From Pratylenchus scribneri (Eukaryota; Nematoda; Chromadorea; Rhabditida; Pratylenchidae): a DNA stretch of 64,000 nucleotides. Positions 37,339 to 48,424 of this stretch are shown here, piece after piece. A program made the translations under genes and the position numbers. The notes under the pieces are model-generated. The model was not told the origin of the DNA and did not search any database. It worked only from the letters and a program-made list of their open reading frames with translations. The stretch's first letter is position 1; every line of letters begins with the position of its first letter. The stretch lies in contig JAQSEB010000001.1 of the NCBI GenBank assembly GCA_030063045.1, positions 4,960,001 through 5,024,000 of the forward strand, read 5' to 3'.

Positions 37339-37626
37339 AAAGATTTTAGCAGTTTAATGATTTGTTCTGGACCAGAAACCCATATAAATAATAAATCGAT
37401 AGATCTTATTGAGGCGCGTCAATTTGGGTATAATTTCTCATGGATTGTTCTTAAAGATTTTAAACTGTTTAAACCAACTTATTGTTTTTGGTTCAAGAAC
37501 TAAGTAAAATTAGTTAACCTAAAAGCCGAATCTTTATCAAATGATGCGTATCGAAAGATCTATCGACTGGGTATATGGTTTGAGCTTTGAGGGTTTAGGA
37601 CAAATCATTAAACCACTAAAATCTTC
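37339..37626. repeat. Foldback in P3 intron 2
   Basis: AAGATTTTAGCAGTTTAATG and CATTAAACCACTAAAATCTT are near complements. ATCGATAGATCTTATTGAGG is mirrored by AAAGATCTATCGACTGGG inside. Confidence 0.7.
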
Positions 37627-39194
37627 TGGCCATTTTCAATGTTTTTTTGTCATTTTAAAATATTAATATTTCTCATTTTTAAATATTATTTTTAAAATAA
37701 TTCATTTATTTTTTCAGCACTTTGGAGATAAAACGGAAAAAAATTATGCAAAAAGAATTGAATAAAAAGATTTTAGGAATTTTGCCAAAGGCATGGAAGA
37801 AAGATGCGGTGAAGGCATTTAACAAAAAGATTGCCGGAATTGTGCAAAAAGTGAGGAATAGAATTGAAAAGAAAAAGTTCAATGAAATGAAGAAAAGTGT
37901 AGAAAAATTTTTGGAAGAAGAATCCAATAAAATGGATGGAATGAATTTTAGGGAAAGAACTAGGGAAAAAGCGGAATTGATGGGTCGTATACGCGTTTTC
38001 CGTGACAACCTTTTGAAATGGCACAAAGGGGAATATGCAATTGTGAACAAAATGGAATTGGCAAAATTGGAAGCGGATTTTGCTAAAGAGCAAATTTTGG
38101 CGAATGAAAAAACCCCCGAGGAGAAGAAAAAAGTGTGGAATATGTCGGTGGCGAAAGATATTCCAACGGATGCATTTGGAAATACATTAATTGCACTGGG
38201 AAATATGATAAAATTTGCACGGAATATAGTTAATGAAATTGAGGCGGAAATTGGGAAAAAATATGAGAATGAGACCATCAAATTGGTAGAAATTATTTTT
38301 ATCAAATAATGAATACTAATTAATATTCGAGAATAATTGGAATGAACAATGAATTGTTCAATAAATATTTTCAAATAAAAAGATTTAATTAAAGATTGAG
38401 TTTTCCGGAAGATTAGTTAGAGATTAACTAAGTTTTCGTAAATCAGAATAAAAATCGGAATTAAACTTATAAATCATAATTAAAATTGAGAAAATCATAA
38501 TTACAAATCAGAATAAATTTAGAAAATCAGAATATCAAGCCAAAATAAAATAAATCAAGAAATTAGGATCGTAAATTAATAATAAATTTAGAAAATCAAT
38601 TTGTAATCAAAATCGCAAATTAGAACTAAATCCTAGCATATAATCTAATAAGGAGCTTGCTGCAATTTCTTATATGGAAGTAAATTAGAGTGAAATAATA
38701 AAATAAAATATAAAAATTAATTATTACCATAAAAATGAAAATAAAAAATGTTCAATTTGAAGGAAATTAAACGTATTTATTACACGGTGTTGACAAATCG
38801 TGCAACATTGGAAATGCTTAAATATATGGCCGATGAATTTGGATTTATTTTGATGGAAAATGATGTGACAACACAAAGAAATGAAGCGACGACCGCCCAT
38901 CAACAATCATTAAATGAAAATTCGGAAATAATTGAAGAAGAAGAAAGCCATCAAACAGCCAAAACTGTGAAGAGAAAAACAGTTTTGATCGAAAATTTGA
39001 CGACAATTACAATTTTGGGGACGAATTTATTAAAATTTTATTTAGGCAAATTGGATGAAAGGGCAACAAGTAAAAAATTTATTGAGGAAAAATTAAAGAT
39101 GGAATTAAAATCAAAAGGAAGAAAGCTAAAAGGAGAGGAGCCAACACCAGAGAAAATGCTCAAAATTGCGGAGGAGAATAAGGACAATGTGCTG

Positions 39195-39894
39195 GGGTCT
39201 GATTTTCGTCTCTTGGTTAAGGGCTAAACCACAGTTAAAAGCGCTAACTATGGTTAAGATTTGGAAAAAGTGATTTTCGTCTTTCCGAGTTAAGAGTTAA
39301 CCATGGTTTTTTTAACTGCGATTAACGCTCAATTTAACCATAGTTTATGTCTATTAACCAAGGTTTATTCAAAATTTTGATTTTCTTTTAACCGGAGTTA
39401 AGAATCCCCCTTTATATTTTAACCAAGCTCAATGGCTTAGTTAACGGACTTTTTTGGCCATAACTTTTTTATTTTAAAGTTTTATACAATATAAATTATA
39501 TTTTCGTATTTGGCTCATCGAGACGCATTAAATGGTATATAAATTAACTCGGAAAAAATTTCAAAATTTTTAGACCCAAAGGGGGGACCCTTCACTTTTG
39601 TCGAAAAATTTTTTTCTCGAAAATAAGATAAAATAATTTTTATTATGAATAAGAATGCTTATTTATTATTTATTTTAAATTTTAAGCATGCATAAATAAA
39701 AATAATAAAGCAAAATAAATTTTTTAATTTCTCCTTTATTTCCCTTGTAAAATCGCGGTTTATTTAACCATGGTTTAGCAAACTCTGGTTAAAGACGAAA
39801 ATCAAAGTTTTAGTTGATTTTTAACTGCGGTTAAATAAACTATGGTTAAGGCGTTAACCATAGTTTGCTTAACCAAGAGACGAAGATCAGACCC
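39195..39894. mobile_element. Inverted-repeat transposon in P3 exon 4, TSD CTG
   Basis: Ends GGGTCTGATTTTCGTCTCTT and AAGAGACGAAGATCAGACCC are near-perfect complements, flanked by CTG at 39192-39194 and 39895-39897. The interior is full of GGTTAA, TTAACC and AACCATGG words. P1 and P2 lack it at this site, which gives an empty-site comparison. No transposase frame. It shares GGG ends and the CTG/CAG duplication with 30975-31593. Confidence 0.93.
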
Positions 39895-40394
39895 CTGGTG
39901 GAATCAATCAAATCACTTTGGAAACCAACAAAATATAATAATTATTTTAATCATTTAAATGAAGTGCAAGCAAGTAGAAAATATAAAATGTTATTTCCCA
40001 ATTACAACCCGAATCGAAATTATTCAGAGGTAATAATTTTGACTTTTAATGAAGAATTGGATTGGTTATCAATTATTAATTAAAGTAAATCCTATATTAG
40101 AAACACCGGGACTTATAAATTTCAGAGAAGGAAAATGAATGAAAAATCATAAAATATTTTCACAATTAACTCAAGTTTTTTAATCCAAAACATTTTAACA
40201 TGTTTTTGCGATAAAAACCATTTTAAATTCAAAACATTTATTAGAAAATGCTTTTACAAATCAGACTTGTTTCTACCATTCAAAAACATGATGAAAGAAT
40301 TAAAAGATTAAAAAAGAAAAATAATTTAATGGGTGATTTCTATTTGAGGGAGAGACTTCTACAAAAGGTAGGGCTTATAATTGGGGATTTAAAG

Positions 40395-41869
40395 TAGAGC
40401 CCGGCGCGAAGGAAAATCCGGACCCGCGGACCGGATTTTCGAACCGAAAAAATCCCGGGCCGGACCGGACCGGATAATCCGTACAAAATCCGGTCCGGAA
40501 ATAATCCGTACCTTAAAATTGTACGGATCCGGATACGGATTTCCGGATTTTCAAAAAATTTTTTTTTCACAGATATAAGTAAAAAAAAACAAAATTTATA
40601 GCGATTAAAATAAAAAATGAAATCAAATTTATCGAGATAAAATAAAAAACGAAATCAAATTTATTCAAATTAATATGAGCCAACTTCGAATACTTTTGTT
40701 AAGGAAAATCAACATTTCCGCTGTTTCTGGGAACTAAAATCAGAATCAGAATCAGAATTCAGAAATTACAAATCGCAATCAGAATTTCCAATTCTGAATT
40801 TATTTTTGAAAATAACCCAAAAATTTGTGCTCATTTTCAAAATATTCCCGAAATGTGAACCTTATTTTTTAGTCCGGGGAAGACATGCAATGGCATGTGC
40901 TTTAAATTTTGTGGCAACCCTAATTTAGTAAAATGGGTACTTTCCTGTTATCTGGGGGGCAAAGCGATTATATGGGGGGCAAGGAGATTATATGGAGGGC
41001 AAGATCTATAATATATAATAGGATGATTAGGAAGATGATGAAGATGATGACGAAGATGATGATGATGATGATGAAGATGAAGAAGATGATGATGATGAAG
41101 ATGATGATTAAGAAGATGAAGAAGGTCATAATCATCTTCCTAATCATCCTATTATAGATCTTGCCCCCCATATAATCTCCTTGCCCCCCATATAATCACC
41201 CGGCCCCCCATATAATCGCTTTGCCCCCCCCCCCCCCAGATAACAGGAAAGAACCGTAAAATGGCATCCTATAAATCCAACACTGGCACTGGCACCCAGA
41301 GCCACATGTATTATTCACTTAATAAAATCAATTTCATTTGACAATTAATTAGGTTGGATGGATAGGTATGAAAAATTGAATATCATATTCGTGTTCAGCA
41401 TCAAAAATTACATATGAAACACTTATTAAACTTTTTTTAATTAAATTTTTAAAGAAAATTGTGGAAATAGGCGAATTGTGTTTTTGCCCCCAATAGGCGA
41501 ATCGTGGATAGGCGCACTGTGGGGCTCCGTTGTATAAAACAAAAAATAAAAATATATTAAAGAAAGAATTAAAAAAAGAAATTATTAAATAAAGATTTTA
41601 AAGGAATTTGGATCGTTTCAAAAAAAATTATTCACAGAAATAGGATGAATGATCCTTTTTCCTAGCATTTGAAAAATCCGGAAATCCGGATGCAAAAAAT
41701 CCGGACCCGCGGGCCGGATTTTCGTTTGGCTAAAATCCCGGGCCGGACCGGACCGGATAATCCGTACAAAAATCCGGCCCGGAAATAATCCGGAAAATCA
41801 AAAAATGTACGGATTTCGGACTCCGGGTCCGGATAATCCGTACGGACCCGGAATCCGCGCCGGGCTCTA
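40395..41869. mobile_element. hAT-like element in P3 intron 4, TSD ATTTAAAG
   Basis: Ends TAGAGCCCGGCGCG and CGCGCCGGGCTCTA are perfect complements with an exact 8-bp duplication ATTTAAAG (40387-40394, 41870-41877). Both subterminal regions carry GCCGGACCGGACCGGATAAT and GGATTTTCG words. It contains a nested foldback at 40936. No transposase frame seen in about 1.5 kb. Confidence 0.92.
40936..41255. mobile_element. Nested foldback element, TSD GTAAAATG, GAT-repeat centre
   Basis: Ends GGTACTTTCCTGTTATCTGG and CCAGATAACAGGAAAGAACC pair with one mismatch; exact GTAAAATG flanks lie at 40928-40935 and 41256-41263. The arms continue as GGGGGCAAAGCGATTATATG repeats into a GATGAT microsatellite near 41035-41110, so nearly the whole element folds back on itself. 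Confidence 0.88.
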
Positions 41870-43069
41870 ATTTAAAGTATATAATGAGTTAGCCAAATTT
41901 TGCGCACTGATGAGTCAATATTTTATCATTCAATAATAAAAAATTTTACATATTTATAATTGACATTAGAATATACAAAATCTCGCCAAAACAATTAATT
42001 TCAATATCCTATCGATCAATAAAGGATGCATAAATTTCTTTCAGAAATTCCATTTGTTCGAATTTGGTATGGGACAAAATGAATTGCCTGAAAACTTCCT
42101 GGATCGATATAAAATTGACGAATTGGGATTGAAGACGGAAGTACGGGTCATTGTGAATTCTATGAATTTGTTGGCCATATTCAGTCGAATGAAACATTTA
42201 ATGGAGAAAACAGGAATGGACAAAAGTGTGGACCATTTTAAGGCAGGAAAAATTGGGCTCGCAATTCAGCAAAAATTGAAAGACAAAATTGAAAATATCG
42301 ATAACCAGCGAATTCCTCAAACATTTGCCGCCTTCATTTATGATAAATATGTGGGAAGTTTGCAGCCAAAACCAAATTCTGGCAGCAGCCGGGATGACGG
42401 ACAACATTCAGAGATTCCTGGCTCGGAGCATTCCAATTCGGGGCAGCCAACCCAGACTCATTCAATTTTGCAAAGAACGCCAACATCATCACCGCATCGA
42501 TCACCACGAGGAACCGAAACATCAGCATCGCCCCATCAATCGCCAACCTCCGTATTTCATACGCCCCATTGGGGTTCCCCTTCAGTAATGGGCCAAAATG
42601 CCGAAGAAGAAGAAGATGATGATGATAAGGAGAATGATGAAGAGAAGGAAACATCAATTTTCGAACAGTCTTGGGGAACTATTAATTGAGGTTTATTATT
42701 CATGAAAATATGAAAGGCTGCATTTAATCTTTTATTTGGTTTAAATTTGTTGTTATTTTATATAATTTTAATTACTTTTGATTCTAGTAATTCCTCAAAC
42801 AAATTTATTTTTGTTTTTATTAGATTAGATCGTGGCTCGGTTTAACAAAGGTGTCTATTTTAAAACCCACCGGTTTCCGGTTTTGAAAAATGAAAAATTA
42901 TCAATGTCAGTTTTTAAATTGCATAAACCATTACCAATTTTCAATTTTAAATTGCATCGATTTTCTTTAACCGAAATTTATCACGATCTACAAAAATTTT
43001 TATTCCAAACATATTTATTAATTAAATTTATATAAATTTGCAAATTCTTTTTCATTTACCCATTTATTA

Positions 43070-43580
43070 ACAGTTGATCATTATAAAATTTACATCCTTT
43101 TATGATAAACTATTTTATAACAAATTGACCAAAATGCTAAAAATATATCCCCAATTGTTTGAAAAACTATTCCGTTTGACTCCAAAATTAATTAATTAAT
43201 TCAAATTCTAGCTAGACTACAATAGAAATTTGCCCTCTTTATTTGGGCAAATGGCTACAAAATTTATTAATCTAATTATAAAATTGAAGCAAACCATAAA
43301 AAATGAACCCAACCGATTTTATCACGGTTGATCATTTGTTAAATAGTATTTGCATTTTTTGATAAGTATAAAAAATTGACAGAAATGCTAAAAATATTTC
43401 CTCAATTATTTGAACAACTTTTCCATTGACTAGAAAATATAAATTAATTCAATTCAATTTTTATGCGCCATACTAGAAAAATCAAGAGAAATCTGCCCTC
43501 TTTATTTGAACAAATGGCCGCTTAATTTAGTTATTCTAATTAAAATGAAACAAGCCAGAAATTACATTAGAAAATAAAGT
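43070..43580. repeat. Two tandem copies of the ~200-bp dispersed repeat
   Basis: Copies at 43070-43300 and 43325-43580 both read AAAATGCTAAAAATAT, then TCAATTATTTGAACAACTTT or similar, then TGCCCTCTTTATTTG and CAAATGGC. The second copy ends about 200 bp before the Q1 start. Confidence 0.75.
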
Positions 43581-43773
43581 GAATATAAATTGGACCCCTT
43601 TTAGGATCAAGTTACCATTTTTTAATATCCTTCCTTCCCCTTTCAAAATTAATTTCAATTTTTTAATTTTAAAAATTAGAATTATTACAATTTTCTCTTT
43701 TTTAAAAAATTCTCTTTTGGGGAATTTTCTTTTAAAAATTTATTTTTTAGAAATTAAAAAATTCCAATCAAAA

Positions 43774-44924
43774 ATGTCAATTAAAAAAATGTATTTTCTG
43801 CCAAATTTTATTTTCCTTTTGCTTTGCATTCTTCCATTGGCGGCCAATTGCCAATCGGAATTATTTCAACAATTTGCAAAGGAAGAAATTGAATCATTGA
43901 GGGAATATTTGCAACGGTTAAATCCATCGGCACAGGAATTGAATGCAGAAAAAATTGTCGAAATTGTGATGGGTGAATTGGAGGAGTCTGATTTAGAGGA
44001 AGGCACATTTTGGATGAAATTGCAAGGCTCCATCAAAAAATGGCTGAATTATTTGCCAAAAGCTGCAAATCCAAGTTGGTCATAAAAATCATTAAATAAT
44101 TGGAATATAAATAAAAAATTTTGAATTTAATTTTTGGATATTTTAATTGATTAAAATTGAAAATGCAAAAAAAATAAATTAAAAATGTAAAAAATATTTT
44201 TATCTAAAAAATAATAAACACTAATAAAAATTTTTTTTAATTTTTTGAGTCAAATTGAAAAATAAAATAAATATAAAATTAATTTAAAAATTTCGATAAT
44301 AAAAAATTAAAACTCCTGAATTAATAGTACGCGATTCCCAATCGGCTTATCTTTGTGTTACGGTTCGCCCATTTGTTTCATCAAATAAAACTGGAGGAGA
44401 AAATGTGCCGCTGGACACAGTCAAAATTATTGAATTAATTTTTGCGGTACAGAGCAAAGAAAACAATGAAATTCTGAAAGAAATTGGCGGATGGCAAAAT
44501 GAGGAATTAATCAGATGGATGGAAGGGAAGGCGGCAATTTGCAAAGATGGACCAGGCCAACAAAATGTAATAATAAAATTGATTAATTAAATTATTATTT
44601 TATAAATTAAATATTTATATTAATAACCGATATAAATTTTAAAAAAAATATTGTAAATATTTTTGATTTTTTTATTTTACAATAAAATTAAAATTTTAAG
44701 TAAAATTCTGTGCCTAAAATTTTATTTATAATTTTTAAATGTAGGTCAATAAATAAAAGAAATATTAATTTATTCATTTGTAAATTAAATAAAATTAATA
44801 AAAATATTTTTAGATGCGGCGATTTTTCTCCAGCCTTATTGTTGATGAGCAACAGGCAATAATGGGAAAGAAACCAAAATTTGTGTCAGAAAATTACAAT
44901 GAACGAGTCAAGAACAATCAATGA
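43774..44924 (+). CDS. Q1: small secreted protein of unknown family, 3 exons
   Basis: Not recognised. Exons: 43774-44074, 44328-44566, 44814-44924; 216 aa, phases 1 and 0. The signal peptide ends near NCQ (FLLLCILPLAANC). The mature start SELFQQFAKEEIESLREYL is helical. Exon 2 has DSQSAYLCVTVRPFVSS, a Cys-containing beta-like stretch, then IGGWQNEELIRWMEGKAAICKD. Exon 3 ends KKPKFVSENYNERVKNNQ. The alternative start at 43789 matches the start of Q2, so the first five residues are uncertain. Q2 at 48966 is its paralogue, with the last exon and 3' flank nearly identical. FAKEEIESLREYL resembles the FSKFQQEDIREK...EWL start of the P proteins; a distant relationship is possible but unproven. Confidence 0.82.
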
Positions 44925-45515
44925 AATGGATTTGGCAATTTTTTTTATATTTCGGGAATTTCCATTATTTCTTTTAATTGGATATTTTAATTATTTTATA
45001 CCATATTTTGTCTATTAAAAATGCTAATTTCCAAGACAATTTTAAATCGTAGATTAAAAATTTTTTTTAATGATATTATATATAAAAATACATTTGATTT
45101 TTTCACAAAAAAAAATAATTCTCCTTTTCTAGGGATTTTAGATTTTGTGAGTTGCATTTTAAAATATATTTTATTTTATCTATAAAATTTTTTATATTAA
45201 TATTTCGCCGTAAAAATTGTAGAATGTTTCCACATGCAGCATTCAATTTTCCAGAAATAATGCACATTCAATTCGCCTATAGGCATCAATCAAATCAATG
45301 ATACTGTTGATTAGATCTTTCAAATTAGGGAAGCAAAAAAAAACTCTATTTTATAAAATTTGGAAAAGATTAATTAATTTACCCATTTTTATAGATAAAA
45401 TGAATAATTAGTTCTTTCTCTTACTTATAAAAATTTGTTTACAAAAATTAATATTTTATGATTTTAAAAGAACCAACGGGCTAGGGGACAAAATGTTTAA
45501 TTAATCTTTAATCAT
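44925..45515. other. Q1 3' flank and orphan copy of the R upstream element
   Basis: 44925-45035 is nearly identical to the Q2 3' flank. At 45225-45345 CATTCAATTTTCCAGAAATAATG and CAATTCGCC...AGGCATCAATCAAAT match the element upstream of R1 and R2, but no gene follows it here. Confidence 0.6.
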
Positions 45516-45866
45516 AACCAAGTAGAATTATTCTAATCAGGCGGAATTATTCTAACCAGGCGGAATTATTCTAACCAGGCGGAATTATTCTAACCAGGCG
45601 GAATTATTATAACCAGGCGGAATTTTTCTAACCAGGCGGAATTATTCTAACCAGGCGGAATTATTCTAACCAGGCGGAATTATTCTAACCAGGCGGAATT
45701 ATTCTAACCAGGCGGAATTATTATAACCAGGCGGAATTTTTCTAACCAGGCGGAATTATTCTAACCAGGCGGAATTTTTCTAACCAGGCGGAATTATTCT
45801 AACCAGGCGGAATTATTCTAACCAGGCGGAATTATTCTAACGAGGCGGAATTATTCTAACCAGGCC
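45516..45866. repeat. 19-bp minisatellite
   Basis: About 18 near-identical copies of CCAGGCGGAATTATTCTAA with occasional TTATAA or TTTTTC variants. It shares AGGCGGAATTATT with the array at 19151. Confidence 0.96.
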
Positions 45867-45914
45867 GTGTTCGGATGGTTAGTCCGAATAAATTCGAATA
45901 AAATAGGCTTTCTA

Positions 45915-46400
45915 ATAATATTCAGTAAACTCCTCTATTATTTGAATAACTTTTCCATTTGACTCTAAACTAAAATAAATAAATTTATTCAAATCTATGC
46001 GCTGAAAAGAAATTATCATTTATGCAAATTTTTAATTTCTTCTGATCATCCATTTACAAATTTACATTTTCATAATACCCGATATTTCTGAAAATAATTC
46101 CTCAATTATTTGAAAAACTTTTTCACTTGATTCTAAAATAAATAAATTTATTTAAATCTATGCGCCAGACAAAATCAACCGAAATTTGTCTTCTTTATTT
46201 GAGCAAATGACCGCATAATTTAATATTCAAATAATAAATGTGAAACAAACCACAAATTACATTCCAAAATTAAATATATATAAAGCTGGCCCTTATTATG
46301 CACAAATCATCATATTCCTCAATCCTTCAAAATTAATTTCAATTTTTAATTTCAAAATCTAAAAATTTGAAAATAATTCAATTATTTCCATTTTGATTTA
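45915..46400. repeat. Dispersed repeat copies and a Q1-like 5' flank without a gene
   Basis: 45915-46030 and 46044-46265 repeat the elements seen at 43070-43580. The following TCAAAATTAATTTCAATTTTT and ATATAAAGCTGGCCC match the Q1 5' flank, but no Q coding sequence follows. It looks like the upstream part of a lost or truncated third Q copy. Confidence 0.6.
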
Positions 46401-46549
46401 CTTTTTTAGAAGAAATTTCTAATTATTTTATAAATGTATTCCTCAGTTTTATTTTATTATAATTTAAATTGGAGTTAAAACCTTTTTTAACTTAATAAAT
46501 AAGAACATTTAAATATTAAAAATAGAAAAGAATAAATTTTCTTGTTTTT

Positions 46550-47950
46550 CAACAAAAAAGAGGTGGGGCGGCGAGATATATTCTTTCCTCTTCAAACAAA
46601 AAGCGAAAAAAAAGGAATTTTTGGAAATTTTCTCTTTTAGTGGAGAAGAATTGTTTTATACAACTAATCTGCTCTAAGATGAAGAACGAAAATCATAAAA
46701 AAAAGAGGAAAAAAAGGAGGCGAAGAAATCTTCTTTTTCAACTCAAAATTTGTTTCCAGAAGAAGTAGATTTTACTAGATTTCTTCTTTCTGTTTTCTTT
46801 GTTGTGATTTCTCTAATTATTTTTTTTTCTTTTTTTTTTAATCTGTTCTTTTTTTAATAGTTAAAGAAGCATTTTCTTCATTCAAGTAAATATCTGACAT
46901 CTTTTGGAAAAAGTCTCCGATTTCTTTAGCATTAATATTTTTTTTCAATCTTCTAATTTATTGTATGGTTCATGTTCTTCTGATAAAAAGTCTTTAGTAA
47001 AATCTTTGGAAAAGGAAGAATATTCTAAAATGAGATTTTCTTTTTTGTTTTCAAGATAGTTTAAGAAGACTTCTTCTGATTCTAAAAATTTTTGTCTTTC
47101 ATCATCTCCAATTATTTTTTGTTTAATGTTAACTTTGGAAGAGTTAAATTCCTTTCTACTAATCAAAAAGTTTTTGCCTTTAAGAAAAGAAAAATTAATT
47201 TTTAAATCATCTCAAGGAGAAAGACCACAAAAGAAGCCACTAATAGCTTTTTGTGCTCTAAAAGGGCTTTGAAATATCTAAAGGAAGAAGAAAGAATCCT
47301 TCCTCTGTAATTTTTCCTTCTTTAATCAAAGGATCATCAAAAAAGATCTCCTTCTCTTTATTCTTTATTTCTACTTTTTCACTTCCTCAGATTGAAAGAA
47401 AGAAGAAGTTAAAAACCTTCTTGAAAATACATTATCCTTTTTTTTTATTAGCAAAAAAGAACTTTTTCATTTTCTGAGAAAAATTCTTTCTGGAAAGGAA
47501 GAGGGGATTGAACTAGTTACGATTATTTTTTCCCTACAAAAAGAGGAAGTACTAAAAAGGCTAGATAATTTAATCAAGAGAAAAAATAGAAGAATCGAAG
47601 CGAGGAAAATAGTTAGAGAGATTAGGCAAAAAAAGTAAACGAAGAATAGAAAAAGAGGAAAGGCTAGAAGAAGAAGATTCTAGTTGAGAAAAGAACTGTT
47701 TAATTTTCCAAGGCAATATCTCCGACAAAAACAAAATTCATTAAATGAAGCGAGAGAAAAGCTTGAAGAATGGCTTTCGAAAAATGTGTCTAATACGACG
47801 GTTGCCCAAGAAAATAACAAACGCATAGAAAGATTCCTTTCTTCTTTAATCAACCACCCACTTCAAGAACTTTTAGATGATTTAGAAGCAAACAAAAAAT
47901 CTTTTTCAAAAGAAGAGTTTAAAAAAATAAACTTATTGGAATTTTAATAC
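46550..47950. other. Foreign-looking, decayed coding region
   Basis: Unlike its surroundings, this 1.4 kb is dense in purine-rich AAGAAGAA/TTCTTC and in overlapping frames without introns. Plus-strand pieces: about 46690-46857 (ends in a hydrophobic VFFVVISLIIFF helix), 47426-47638 (KKELFHFLRKILSGKEEG, then IELVTIIFSLQKEEVLKRL) and 47684-47947 (REKLEEWLSKNVSNTTVAQE). Minus-strand piece: about 47300-46880, open across two TGA codons if these are read as Trp (LSP-W-DDLKINFSFLKGK and NKLED-W-KKILML). Frameshifts join several pieces. This suggests DNA from a source using TGA for Trp (mollicute-like or organellar), now decaying. The origin is unproven; low-complexity host DNA is the alternative. 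Confidence 0.5.
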
Positions 47951-48424
47951 TTTGTGAAAAATCTAAATTTTCACACTTTAAAAAACTTGTTGTTTCTTTT
48001 TTTAACGAAAATTAAAATTGTATTATCAAAGTTTTTTATTAAAAGTTTTCCCTTACTTTTAATTTAAATTCCATTTTAATTTTAAAAAAATGGAACAAAT
48101 TGAAATAAATTCCTTGATTTCTTCAAATTGGTCTGCGTGCTCTGCGCACGGGTTGGTTGGATTCGGTTGGCCAGAGGCAAGAACTGGACTTTATCTCAAA
48201 AAAAATCACAAATCGGAATTTCGGGGTCCTAAATTTTTCAAAAATTGCAAATCATGACTTCCGATTTTCAAAAATTTATCGCAAATCGGAATTTAGGATG
48301 GTCCAAAAATTTCCGAAAAACACAAATCAAAATTTCGGATGGTCAGAAATTTTTCAATAATCACAAATCGAAATTTCGATTCAACATATTTCCGAAATTC
48401 CGGACCGAAACGAAATAAATCGAT
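47951..48424. other. AT-rich spacer and degenerate repeat
   Basis: 48180-48400 repeats CACAAATCGGAATTTCGG-type units of about 45-60 bp with GGTCC or GGTCAG between them. No gene seen. Confidence 0.6.

Larger units (their letters stand above)
35417..42689 (+). pseudogene. P3: third tandem copy, exon 4 broken by a transposon
   Basis: Paralogue of P1 and P2. Exons: 35417-35957, 37011-37230, 37718-38285, 38763-40029 (interrupted), 42045-42689. The signal peptide is at residues 1-23 (VLIFVLSLLLLYSLPSVQA). KEIDINFLP, MIKFARNIVNEIEAEIGKKY, YYTVLTNRATLEM and MNLLAIFSRMKHLMEKTGM are kept. Exon 4 is split after 39194 by a 700-bp inverted-repeat element with a CTG duplication; translation enters the element and stops after ten codons. 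Exon 4 without the element and one CTG copy has an intact length in frame (188 codons), and exon 5 still has an open frame, so the break looks recent. The gene may still make a truncated secreted protein, or the insertion may be polymorphic. Introns hold three foldbacks and a 1.5-kb hAT-like element. Confidence 0.8.
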
